A DNA stretch of 6,973 nt, from the NCBI GenBank assembly GCA_023428465.1, contig JAEYXM010000264.1, positions 1 to 6,973 on the forward strand, given 5' to 3'. Below, in pieces: positions 1 to 6,336 of the stretch (position 1 is the first letter of the stretch; each line of letters begins with the position of its first letter). The notes under the pieces are model-generated. The model saw nothing but the letters and a program-made list of their open reading frames with translations, searched no databases and was not told where the DNA came from. The DNA comes from Actinomycetes bacterium. GTDB lineage: Bacteria; Actinomycetota; Actinomycetes; Actinomycetales; Cellulomonadaceae. Made by a program: the position numbers and the translations under genes.

Positions 1-35
1 CCGCACCTGGCCGACGACGCCGGACCCGCGGGCGT

Positions 36-125
36 GGAGGGCTGCCAGAGCGGCCGAATGGGACGGTCTTGAAAACCGTTAGGGCGGTTACCCCGTCCTC
101 AAGGGTTCGAATCCCTTGCCCTCCG
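36..125 (+). tRNA. tRNA-Ser, anticodon UGA
   Basis: This is a complete class II tRNA gene of 90 nt. The acceptor stem GGAGGGC (36-42) pairs perfectly with GCCCTCC (118-124), with discriminator G at 125. The anticodon stem 63-67/75-79 is fully paired around the loop CTTGAAA, which puts the anticodon TGA at 70-72 (reads UCA). The long variable arm typical of serine tRNAs follows, and the T arm carries GGGTTCGAATCCC. CCA is not encoded. No promoter can be made out in the 35 bases upstream, so transcription may start outside the window. Confidence 0.97.
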
Positions 126-162
126 CAAGAAGTGCTCGGTGCGAACGGTGGCGGGTGGGTGG

Positions 163-612
163 CTACTCGGCTCCGCTCGACCGGTGAGCCTGGGCGACCC
201 GCTCCTGCCACCATGTCGGAATCGCCTCGGGACGGCGGGGGTGCTGCTGGAGTTCCTCGACGTAGTGGCTCGGGTCGATGGGGGCGCCGAACGCGGGTTC
301 GTCGTCATAGTTGAAGTCGACCGACAGTTCGCCATCGGCCCGCAGGTTGTACGTGGCAGTCAGGAAGGCACCCTTGCCGGGCTGCGCGAGCATCTCGCGG
401 AGGGTGTTGAAGGCCTGCGACATCGTCCGCGACGGGCTACCGCCCAGGACGCCGCCCTGCGCGTCAAAGGCGAGGACTTGGAGTTGAGCGGTATTGCCGA
501 CCCTCATGAAGACAGCCGTGCCCGTGACCCAGCCTTCAGGCGCTAGGCCGACCAACTCCCGGCCGATGATCTGGATCATGTCGGGCGGCGTCGCCCCTGA
601 GGCTTCGGTCAC
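163..612 (-). CDS. YezG/DUF600-family immunity protein
   Basis: The product is 149 aa, a usual length for the YezG-like (DUF600) family, whose Bacillus subtilis founder YezG neutralises the LXG toxin YeeF. Family marks seen are the sequence FNYDDEP (residues 100-106), preceded by a helix LREMLAQ (71-77) and a strand LTATYNL, and the closing motif HPRRPEAIPTWW (124-135), which fits the family's usual 'fPR..iP.W' ending. No signal peptide or membrane segment is visible, so it should act in the cytoplasm as an antitoxin/immunity partner. The start is the GTG at 612-610. It overlaps the TGA of the upstream reading frame as GTGA, and a GAGAGG ribosome site lies 11 nt before it, which implies translational coupling to that frame. 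The toxin it should pair with is not intact here, so the protein is either an orphan immunity factor or protects against toxins of neighbouring strains. Family assignment is fairly sure; the target is unknown. Confidence 0.85.
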   Translation of the reverse strand: MTEASGATPPDMIQIIGRELVGLAPEGWVTGTAVFMRVGNTAQLQVLAFDAQGGVLGGSPSRTMSQAFNTLREMLAQPGKGAFLTATYNLRADGELSVDFNYDDEPAFGAPIDPSHYVEELQQHPRRPEAIPTWWQERVAQAHRSSGAE

Positions 613-860
613 TGGTAGATCGTCCTCTCACCTGGCGGTGCTCCGTCGATGCGGTTGCTGACGGTGATCTCGCTGGGTCGTCGTGGGCCAACCGGCTGGT
701 CGAAGTCGATCGCGGCGCCGGTGTCCCACAGGCCCTGGCGGACCTGGTCGGCGTCGGAGAGTATCGCGTCGCGGTCGACGGGAGCGCGGATGGCGTTGGA
801 GCCTCCAGGCCAGGGTCGCGATGCCGGGTTGACGGCAACGCTCCCGCACGGGCGGTGAGA
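609..860 (-). pseudogene. Headless C-terminal remnant, probably of a polymorphic toxin
   Basis: The minus frame ending in TGA at 611-609 is open for 83 codons back to the TAG at 863-861, but contains no ATG or GTG. Its codons are strongly GC-ending, as in real genes of this window, especially over the second half, which reads DADQVRQGLWDTGAAIDFDQ and ends GERTIYQ. The stop overlaps the GTG start of the YezG-type immunity gene by 4 nt, the arrangement expected where a toxin gene runs directly into its immunity gene. I infer that this is the last part of a toxin gene whose 5' portion was lost by recombination or deletion, with the junction close to the preceding TAG. I do not recognise the toxin fold. 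Alternatives are a short gene using a non-standard start (a CTG codon exists at 731-729), or a C-terminal extension reached by stop readthrough. Confidence 0.55.
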
Positions 861-1280
861 CTATTCCGCGGGTGGGGCGACGTCGGGGTCGCCGGCGTCC
901 CAGCCGGGAACGCTGTGGTCGACCCAGTTCGCCATGACCTCGTCCGCGGTGATGCCGGGACTCAGGTCCACGTGGCCGTTCCAGCCGCCGTCACATGCGA
1001 TGACCCGAGGGAAGTCCGGCGGGAGGAGCGACCGGAGCCAGGCGACGGCGTCGGCCACCTCGGCATCACCCGACTCGACGCCCATCGAGGTCCCGTCGGG
1101 GTAGTGAGAGATCGTGAGGGTCTCACCGTCCAGCGTGACGTAGATGTGGAAGTCGGTGTCCCAGTCCGACGGGGAGGGTTGGACGCGAGTTCGCTCACCG
1201 AACCGTTCACGGGCCGCTCCGATCAGCGCCTCCCCATCGAGGAGGGGTGCGCCGGAAGGTGCCATCACGATCAGCTTCAT
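861..1280 (-). CDS. Small acidic hypothetical protein, possible immunity protein
   Basis: This 139-aa protein belongs to no family I recognise. It looks like a single soluble alpha/beta domain rich in Asp and Glu. It begins with a hydrophobic strand (KLIVMAPSG, residues 2-10), followed by a helix, alternating strands around FHIYVTLDGETLTISHYPDG (44-63), a helix DAVAWLRSLLP (77-87), then PRVIACDGGWNGHVDLSPG (91-109). No signal peptide or membrane span is present. The ATG start is supported by GTAGGAG (1297-1291 on this strand), 10 nt upstream. It is the first gene of the minus-strand block that continues through the toxin-like remnant into the YezG-type gene, and its stop TAG is in the same frame as that remnant. 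Size, acidity and neighbours suit an immunity protein, but this is context only; no motif proves it. Confidence 0.75.
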   Translation of the reverse strand: MKLIVMAPSGAPLLDGEALIGAARERFGERTRVQPSPSDWDTDFHIYVTLDGETLTISHYPDGTSMGVESGDAEVADAVAWLRSLLPPDFPRVIACDGGWNGHVDLSPGITADEVMANWVDHSVPGWDAGDPDVAPPAE

Positions 1281-1349
1281 GGCAGTAGCACTCCTACGAG
1301 GTCGACGTCAGGTCCCAGGATTGCGCGTGCCCGGGGCTGACGGCGCACC

Positions 1350-1361
1350 TAGGATCGCCGG
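1350..1361 (+). promoter_or_regulatory. Possible -10 element of a leaderless promoter
   Basis: TAGGAT at 1350-1355 fits the actinobacterial TAnnnT -10 pattern and sits six bases before the ATG at 1362, which would place the transcription start at or next to that ATG. No convincing -35 was found. The AGGA inside it (1351-1354) could alternatively be a weak ribosome site seven bases before the ATG. Confidence 0.4.
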
Positions 1362-1751
1362 ATGCTGACGCAGGACTGGATCGAGCACCGTCGCGCGGGG
1401 GACCGCGAGCTCCTGGGCTGGGTGCGGCTCGACGGCGAGGGCTTCGTCGCGATCGACCGCCTCGGCCACGAGGTGACCGGGGTCGTGGACTGGCACGACG
1501 CCGAGGAGGCGCTCGAGGAGCGCGGCCTGGCCTGGCTCGCAGACCTGTGGCACCTGACCCACGCCGACGGCACTGCCACGCGCGTGCGGATCGTCGAGGT
1601 GAGCCCGGAGCGCGTCGTCGTGAAGCTCGACGACTTCGGTGACATCCGCGCGGAGCTGCGCACGTGGACGCTGCCGTTCCCGGCGCCGGACCGACTGCAG
1701 CCCTGCACGGGAGACGCCCACGTGATCGACGGGCTGCCGGGCGGTCGCTGA
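1362..1751 (+). CDS. Hypothetical protein, 129 aa
   Basis: No known family is recognised. The protein is soluble, with no signal peptide or membrane helix. It opens WIEHRRAGDRELLGW (residues 6-20), continues with GEGFVAIDRLG and VVDWHDAEEALEERG, and has an alternating strand segment RVRIVEVSPERVVVKLDDFG near residues 74-93, followed by a Pro-rich TLPFPAPDRL. The many short strands and turns suggest a small beta-rich domain. GC-rich third positions support real coding. The ATG at 1362 is the only clear start and may be leaderless. The gene points away from the minus-strand toxin/immunity block, with 81 bp between the two starts, and is separated from the lipoprotein by about 130 bp, so it is probably its own transcription unit. 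I propose no function. Confidence 0.8.
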   Translation: MLTQDWIEHRRAGDRELLGWVRLDGEGFVAIDRLGHEVTGVVDWHDAEEALEERGLAWLADLWHLTHADGTATRVRIVEVSPERVVVKLDDFGDIRAELRTWTLPFPAPDRLQPCTGDAHVIDGLPGGR

Positions 1752-1789
1752 CCGGCGCGACGCGCGGACGTCCCCATCTCCGTGCCGCC

Positions 1790-1821
1790 TCGGGCATCGG
1801 ACGCACGGTCAAATCGGGCAT
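1790..1821 (+). repeat. 8-bp direct repeat in the promoter region of the lipoprotein gene
   Basis: TCGGGCAT occurs at 1790-1797 and again at 1814-1821, 24 bp apart start to start. The second copy starts a short inverted repeat, CGGGC (1815-1819) with GCCCG (1825-1829). Position just upstream of a TAGCCT -10-like box would suit an operator, but two 8-mers in GC-rich DNA are weak evidence. Confidence 0.3.
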
Positions 1822-1836
1822 AGCGCCCGCTAGCCT
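1808..1836 (+). promoter_or_regulatory. Candidate promoter of the lipoprotein/membrane protein operon
   Basis: TAGCCT at 1831-1836 fits the TAnnnT -10 pattern; the hexamer GTCAAA, 17 bp upstream at 1808-1813, matches TTGACA at only three of six bases. A start of transcription near 1843 would leave a leader of about 41 nt before the GTG at 1884. The identical TAGCCT box also precedes the second tRNA gene in this window. Confidence 0.4.
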
Positions 1837-1870
1837 TGACCGGCATCGAACGCCCGGAAGCACCACCCCA

Positions 1871-1875
1871 GGAGG
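1871..1875 (+). promoter_or_regulatory. Shine-Dalgarno that decides the lipoprotein start
   Basis: GGAGG lies 8 nt before the GTG at 1884. The alternative in-frame TTG at 1836 has no ribosome site, overlaps the candidate -10 box and would put a charged leader in front of the signal peptide, so GTG is preferred. Confidence 0.8.
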
Positions 1876-1883
1876 CAGAGGCC

Positions 1884-2534
1884 GTGCTGACCGACCGACG
1901 GCGCTACGTCCGCGCGGGTGCAGCGCGCAGACGGCCCGTGAGCCCGCTGCTCGGCGCAGCGGCCCTCGTCGCGCTGCTCGCCGGGTGCTCCGACGAGCCC
2001 GAGGTGCCCCAGCTGCTCGACATGGACGACGTTCCGGGAGCCGTCACCGAGGACCACGAGCCCGGCACCTGGGTCCTCGCCGGCCAGGGCTGGTGCGGGA
2101 TGTCGTCCGGGCCCATCGGCGACCGCTCCGGGCCGTACTCCCGGGTCGGCATCGGCGAGAGCCGCGTCCCGGTCGAGGCGCGGATCGCCTCCAACGGCCC
2201 CTACGAGCCCGCCGCGGACCTGATGGCGGAGGTCGAGGCGGACGTGCAGCGCTGCGTCGACTACCTCGAGGAGCGTGCTGCGGCGGGCGAACCCCTCGAC
2301 CGCACGATCGAACCGCTCACCGGCCTCGACGACGGCGTCCTCGGCTGGCGGACCCGGGAGAAGCCGTACGGGGACTCCGGGGAGGTCTGGAGCGAGTTCG
2401 CGCTCGTGCAGGTCACCGAGTCGAAGGTGCTCGTGGTCGGCGTCCAGACGGACGAGGAGGAGCCGCCGATCGACATCGAGGACCTGCTGGCGATGGCGCT
2501 CGAGAACACGGAGAGGTTGGCACTCGATGAGTGA
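1884..2534 (+). CDS. Secreted lipoprotein with a small extracellular domain
   Basis: From the GTG start this is 216 aa. The N-terminus is a textbook lipoprotein signal: Arg-rich n-region (RRRYVRAGAARRR), hydrophobic core PLLGAAALVALL and lipobox L-A-G-C, with the lipidated Cys at residue 35. The mature part should sit on the outer face of the cytoplasmic membrane. It has two further cysteines, at about 71 (GWCGM) and 124 (VQRCVDY), well placed for one disulfide. A helix (AADLMAEVEADVQRCVDYLEE) is followed by the strands VWSEFALVQVTESKVLVVGV and a C-terminal helix. Size and Cys pattern loosely recall the PknH-type extracellular sensor domain, but I cannot establish that. The last bases overlap the ATG of the next gene (ATGAGTGA, 8 bp), so the two are co-transcribed and probably translationally coupled. 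The likely role is a surface sensor or accessory subunit for the membrane protein downstream. Confidence 0.85.
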   Translation: MLTDRRRYVRAGAARRRPVSPLLGAAALVALLAGCSDEPEVPQLLDMDDVPGAVTEDHEPGTWVLAGQGWCGMSSGPIGDRSGPYSRVGIGESRVPVEARIASNGPYEPAADLMAEVEADVQRCVDYLEERAAAGEPLDRTIEPLTGLDDGVLGWRTREKPYGDSGEVWSEFALVQVTESKVLVVGVQTDEEEPPIDIEDLLAMALENTERLALDE

Positions 2535-4806
2535 CACCCCGGACGAGGCCCAGGACCTGCCCACAGGCGAGCCGACCGCACCGACCTCACCGACCTCGCC
2601 GACCGCACCGACCGTGCCACCGGCTGACGTCGACCACGGCACGCTGCCACGACGCGTCGCCGGGCTGGTCCGTCGGCGGGCCTGGGACTACTTGACGCCG
2701 ATGGGCCTCGTGGCCGTTCTGGGCGCGCTCGCGAGCGTGCTCATGACGTTGATCAACGCCTGGACCAGTCCCTCGATGCTGCGCGACGGCGCGTTCGTCC
2801 ACGAGTCCATGCCCACGGCGCTGCTCGTGGCGGCCGGCGTCGTCGTCGTGGTCCTGGCCGCGCTGACCGCGCGGGCGACCATGGTGGTCGCCCTCTACGC
2901 GGCCGGCGACCTGCTGGGGCACCGGGTCGACGCGCCGGGCGCACGGGCCGAGGTCCGTCGCCGTCGGGGCCTGTGGGCGACCTGGGCGACGCTCCTGCTG
3001 CTCTGGGCCGCCGTGACCGCGATCGGCGTGCCGGTGCTGCTGGTGCTCACGGGATGGCTGCTCGCCGCCGCGGCCCTGCTGGTCTCGCTGGCGGTCACCG
3101 AGCTCCTGGCTCGCTGGGTGGTCGTCGCCGTCGTGCACGGTGTCGGCCTCGGTGCGGCGGCGCGGCGCATGCGCCACCTGCGCAGGTTGGTGCGCCCGGA
3201 CGACGACGTCGGGTTCCGCAAGCCGGCCGGCCTGTTCCTGCTCCTGGTGACGGTGCCCGCCGCGGCGGCGTCGTGGGGGGTCGGCCTCGGTACGGACCGG
3301 CTGGACGCTCCGGTGGCCGAGGCCCTCGAGCTGGGCGCGACCGCGGCTCTGGCCGTCCCCGTCCCAGTCCTGCTGGTCGCCGCGATGACGTGCGTGCACC
3401 TGCGGATCACCTTCGTCCTCGGGGAGTTCCGGGCGGCGTCGTTCGAGCCCCTCGCCTGGGCCGGCGTCGACCGTGCCGCCGTTGCGGTGCCCGCCGCGGC
3501 CCCCGCCGACGGGCCCGCGTCCGGTGCGGCGCCCGTCCGCGCGTCGAGCCGGGCAGTCCTGGAGCGGGCAGTGGCGGCGACCCTGGCCCTGCTCGTCGCG
3601 CCCGCGGGCCACCTCCTGCTCGTGGCGACGAACCCGACGCCGGCGATCGAGCCGGTCGTCCTGCGGTTCGCGGACGACCACGCGGCGCCGGCACCGGTCG
3701 CCGTCGGCGACGACGTGCTGCTGGTCGTGCCGCGGGGGCTCTCGTGGTGCGACCTCGACGACACGCGCTGTCGGGTGGAGTCCCTGGGCGATCTCCCGGG
3801 AACCGAGTCGTTCGAGGTCGTGGGCGCGACGGCGGACCCCGATGGGCAGGGGCTGGCTGTGCTCGCCCGCGCCGTCGTGTGCGAGCCGGGTGAGGACGGC
3901 GAGGACGACTGCGCCCTCCAACAGCTCCTCGTCACGTGCTCCGGGGCGGACTGCTTCGGCGACGAGGCGTCCGCGAGTCGGTCCGTCGCCGTCACCGGCG
4001 ACGTCGCCAACGGCGAGAACGGCGCCATCGCCGCCCATGAGGGTCGGTACGCGCTCGTGGCGCGCTTCCCGGTCGAGGGTCCCGCTTCCGACGGCCTGAT
4101 GCTGCGGTTCTGCGCATCGGCCTCGTGCCCCGAGCCGGACTCGTACGACCTGGGCGACACCCAGGGCAACGACCTCGTCCGTGCGCAGTACGCCGCCGAC
4201 GGGCGGTTGTGGGTGGTGCGCACGGACTTCGCGAACGAGCGCGTCCGGGCCTGGAGCGCCGACCCCGGCGCCACCACCCTCACCTACGCGTTCGACCTCG
4301 ACCTGCCGATGGTCGAGGCGGGGGTCTGGGAGTGGCCGCAGGAGAACATGGCGCTGCGCCTCGCCGTCCGCGACGACGGGACACCGGTGCTGCTCCACCG
4401 CGACCCCGGCACCGACGAGCTCATCCTGACCAGCTGCGACGACGCGCTCTGTGCGGAGCGCACGACCACGACCCTGCCCGTCGCCCCAGTCGAGGCCCGT
4501 GCCGCCGACCTGGTGGTCGACGGCACCGGACGACCCGTCATCGCCACCGCGGGACGGACGTTCGTGCGCATGCACAGCTGCACCGACCGCTCCTGCACCG
4601 GGATGCGCACCGCGCTGATCTCGGACGGGCAGACGCTCGGTTACGGCTTCGGAGAGCCTGAGCCGGACCCGTTCATGACCCTGGACTCCCACGGTCGGCC
4701 GGTGCTCGCGCTGGAGGAGACGATCCCGAACCCGGACGACCCGTGGCCCGGCTACTGGATCATCAACCGGACGCTGTGGTGCCAGGAGGCCCGCTGCGGG
4801 TTGTGA
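2527..4806 (+). CDS. Multi-pass membrane protein with a Cys-paired, probably propeller-like ectodomain
   Basis: From the ATG at 2527 the protein is 759 aa. This start overlaps the lipoprotein stop and has GGAGAGG (2510-2516), 10 nt upstream; upstream codons in the same frame are a shadow of the lipoprotein gene. Order of parts: a Pro-Thr repeat tail (residues 16-32); about six membrane helices (roughly 57-78, 97-125, 150-174, 177-204, 233-252, 265-289) with Arg-rich loops, e.g. RRMRHLRRLVR; an Ala/Pro-rich linker (317-343); a last helix (347-367); then about 390 outer residues. That region contains seven cysteine pairs: 408/415, 452/462, 471/476, 529/534, 637/642, 685/690 and 752/757. Five have the form C-x4-C at the end of a hydrophobic strand (LLVTC, LMLRFC, LILTSC, FVRMHSC, RTLWC), as if each closes a beta hairpin by a disulfide. 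Strands such as GRPVIATAGRTF and GRPVLALEE suggest propeller-type blades. Family and ligand are unknown; a surface sensing or binding role is inference. Confidence 0.85.
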   Translation: MSDTPDEAQDLPTGEPTAPTSPTSPTAPTVPPADVDHGTLPRRVAGLVRRRAWDYLTPMGLVAVLGALASVLMTLINAWTSPSMLRDGAFVHESMPTALLVAAGVVVVVLAALTARATMVVALYAAGDLLGHRVDAPGARAEVRRRRGLWATWATLLLLWAAVTAIGVPVLLVLTGWLLAAAALLVSLAVTELLARWVVVAVVHGVGLGAAARRMRHLRRLVRPDDDVGFRKPAGLFLLLVTVPAAAASWGVGLGTDRLDAPVAEALELGATAALAVPVPVLLVAAMTCVHLRITFVLGEFRAASFEPLAWAGVDRAAVAVPAAAPADGPASGAAPVRASSRAVLERAVAATLALLVAPAGHLLLVATNPTPAIEPVVLRFADDHAAPAPVAVGDDVLLVVPRGLSWCDLDDTRCRVESLGDLPGTESFEVVGATADPDGQGLAVLARAVVCEPGEDGEDDCALQQLLVTCSGADCFGDEASASRSVAVTGDVANGENGAIAAHEGRYALVARFPVEGPASDGLMLRFCASASCPEPDSYDLGDTQGNDLVRAQYAADGRLWVVRTDFANERVRAWSADPGATTLTYAFDLDLPMVEAGVWEWPQENMALRLAVRDDGTPVLLHRDPGTDELILTSCDDALCAERTTTTLPVAPVEARAADLVVDGTGRPVIATAGRTFVRMHSCTDRSCTGMRTALISDGQTLGYGFGEPEPDPFMTLDSHGRPVLALEETIPNPDDPWPGYWIINRTLWCQEARCGL
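2572..2616 (+). repeat. 9-bp tandem repeat coding for Pro-Thr-X
   Basis: Five consecutive 9-bp units (CCGACCGCA, CCGACCTCA, CCGACCTCG, CCGACCGCA, CCGACCGTG) lie in frame near the 5' end of the membrane-protein gene and encode PTA-PTS-PTS-PTA-PTV. Such tracts form flexible tails and can change copy number by slippage. Confidence 0.8.
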
Positions 4807-4879
4807 GGCCCGCGCGCCGCCGTCGCAGCGCGTCCGCGCACCGGCGGTCCCATGTGCACCGCCCTGCGGAGGCACCATC

Positions 4880-6187
4880 ATGTGGCGCATGCCGAACGAC
4901 GACGCGCCGCGCGCGGACGCCGCTGGTCACCCCGACCACGCCATCGAGCCGATCGAGCTCATCCGCCAGTCCGGCGCCGTGCTGCGCCTGGGCAAGGCGA
5001 TGCTCTCGTCCGGCACGGGCTCCTACCGCGTGAAGTCCGCGATGCAGCAGGTCGCGCGCGCGTTCGGCCTCGACCGCCACGAGGCGCACGTGACGCTCAC
5101 GGAGATCACGACGACGTCGCACCGCGGCGCGATCTTCCGCACCGAGGTCGCGGAGGTCCGGGCGGTCGGCGTGAACGCCCACCGGCTCGGCGAGCTCACG
5201 GACCTCGCGAACGGCCTGCGCGAGGGCGCGACGGTCGACGACGTCAACTCCGAGCTCGACCGGATCCAGGCCCTGCCGCCCCTGTACGCCCCGCTCCTCA
5301 ACGCGTTCTTCGCGGCGATGGCCTGCGGTGCGTTCGCCTTCCTCAACAACGGTGCGCTCGTGGAGGTGGTGGGCGCGTTCCTCGGCGCCGGGGCCGGCCA
5401 GTACCTGCGCCGCAACCTCGTGCACCAGGGCTTCAACCAGTTCGCGGTCACGATGCTCTCCGCCGCGCTGACGTGCCTGCTCTACCTCGGGTTCGTCACG
5501 GCGCTCGAGGTCGGCCTCGGCGAGGCCGCCGCGAACCACCAGGCGGGCTTCATCTCCGCGGTCCTGTACCTCGTGCCCGGGTTCCCGCTGGTCACGGGCG
5601 CGCTCGACCTCGCGAAGATGGACTTCTCCGCAGGCGTCGCCCGGACCACGTACGCGGGCCTCGTCCTGCTCTCGGCGGGGCTGAGCGTCTGGTCGGTCTC
5701 CTGGGTCACCGGGATGTCCACCGAGCCGCTCGCCGCGCCCGACGTCGCGCTGTGGGTCCACATCCTGCTGCGGCTCCTCGCGAGCTTCCTCGCCTGCCTG
5801 GGCTTCGCGCTCATGTTCAACTCCACGATGCGCATGGCGCTCGCCGCGGCCCTCATCGGGATGGTCGCGAACGTCCTGCGCCTGCAGCTCGCGGACGCGG
5901 GCATGGCGATGCAGGCGGCGACGATGATCGCGACCCTCGTCGTCGGGCTGCTCGCCGCCTTCGCGGCCCCGCGGCTGCGGATCCCGCGGATCACGGTGTC
6001 CGTGCCCGCCGTCGTGATCATGGTGCCGGGTGCGGCGGTCTACCGGGCCGTCGTCGGGCTCAACAACGGCGACCTCGAGCAGGCTGTGACCTCGGGCGTG
6101 CAGGCCGTGTTCGTCGTCATCTGCATCGCGATCGGGCTCGCCGCCGCGCGCGTCCTCACGGACAAGGCCTGGGCGTTCGAGCGGTAG
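4880..6187 (+). CDS. thrE: ThrE-family threonine/serine exporter
   Basis: This 435-aa inner-membrane protein fits the ThrE family, which exports threonine and serine driven by the membrane potential or proton gradient. The N-terminal half matches the ThrE_1/YjjP domain: a soluble start with LSSGTGSYRVKSAM (residues 42-55) and FGLDRHEAHVTLTEI (62-76), then five helices (about 137-280) including the conserved LVPGFPLVTGALDL (231-244). The C-terminal half matches the ThrE_2/YjjB domain (about 291-425), with the typical VPAVVIMVPGAAVYRAV segment (375-391). Both halves are present in one chain, as in Corynebacterium ThrE, although the protein is shorter than I recall for that one. The ATG at 4880 has a strong GGAGG (4868-4872), 7 nt upstream; the second ATG (4889) is poorly placed. 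The gene lies 73 bp after the membrane protein on the same strand, so co-transcription is possible. Substrate preference cannot be read from sequence. Confidence 0.93.
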   Translation: MWRMPNDDAPRADAAGHPDHAIEPIELIRQSGAVLRLGKAMLSSGTGSYRVKSAMQQVARAFGLDRHEAHVTLTEITTTSHRGAIFRTEVAEVRAVGVNAHRLGELTDLANGLREGATVDDVNSELDRIQALPPLYAPLLNAFFAAMACGAFAFLNNGALVEVVGAFLGAGAGQYLRRNLVHQGFNQFAVTMLSAALTCLLYLGFVTALEVGLGEAAANHQAGFISAVLYLVPGFPLVTGALDLAKMDFSAGVARTTYAGLVLLSAGLSVWSVSWVTGMSTEPLAAPDVALWVHILLRLLASFLACLGFALMFNSTMRMALAAALIGMVANVLRLQLADAGMAMQAATMIATLVVGLLAAFAAPRLRIPRITVSVPAVVIMVPGAAVYRAVVGLNNGDLEQAVTSGVQAVFVVICIAIGLAAARVLTDKAWAFER

Positions 6188-6198
6188 GCTCGCGCGCT

Positions 6199-6228
6199 TT
6201 GCTGGGCGGGGACACGGGCGGGTAGCCT
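6199..6228 (+). promoter_or_regulatory. Candidate promoter of tRNA-Ser(GCU)
   Basis: TTGCTG (6199-6204) as -35 and TAGCCT (6223-6228) as -10 are separated by 18 bp. Transcription would start near 6235, a few bases before the mature tRNA at 6242. The region lies directly after the exporter stop codon. Confidence 0.55.
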
Positions 6229-6241
6229 GCTCCGCAGACCT

Positions 6242-6332
6242 GGAGACGTCGCATAGTCAGGCCTAGTGCGCGGCCCTGCTAAGGCCGTGAGGGGGGCAAC
6301 CTCCTCCGTGGGTTCAAATCCCACCGTCTCCG
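6242..6332 (+). tRNA. tRNA-Ser, anticodon GCU
   Basis: This is a class II tRNA gene of 91 nt. The acceptor stem GGAGACG (6242-6248) pairs with CGTCTCC (6325-6331), with discriminator G at 6332. The anticodon stem CGGCC/GGCCG encloses the loop CTGCTAA, giving anticodon GCT at 6278-6280 (reads AGC/AGU). The variable arm GAGGGGGGCAACCTCCTC is long, as in serine tRNAs, and the T arm has GGGTTCAAATCCC. CCA is not encoded. Confidence 0.97.
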
Positions 6333-6336
6333 CTCC

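Noticed and set aside
36..125. Duplicated tRNA 3' end marking an integrated element (att site)
   Set aside because: Apart from the matching T-arm bases of the second serine tRNA, no second copy of the tRNA 3' end was found, and there is no integrase gene in the window.
536..838. A 100-codon minus-strand frame over the toxin remnant
   Set aside because: Its translation is Ser/Thr/Arg/Pro-rich with no fold signal, and it covers the remnant frame that has the better codon use and abuts the immunity gene.
2275..2526. An upstream extension of the membrane-protein frame by 84 codons
   Set aside because: It lies inside the lipoprotein gene in another frame and reads as Arg/Ser-rich shadow sequence. 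The ATG at 2527 has a ribosome site and overlaps the upstream stop.
4807..4879. A terminator or riboswitch before the exporter
   Set aside because: Only weak GC inverted repeats (CCGCCG at 4817-4822 with CGGCGG at 4842-4847, and short GCGC arms between) are present. In DNA this GC-rich, that is not convincing.
2587..4890. A 767-codon open frame on the minus strand opposite the large membrane protein
   Set aside because: Its translation is low in hydrophobic residues and rich in Arg, Gly, His and Asp, the usual antisense shadow of a GC-rich gene. The + strand frame has membrane helices, repeats and a ribosome site.
4852..6225. A 457-codon + frame overlapping the exporter gene
   Set aside because: It is an Arg/Ala-rich shadow of the exporter, which is clear ThrE family.
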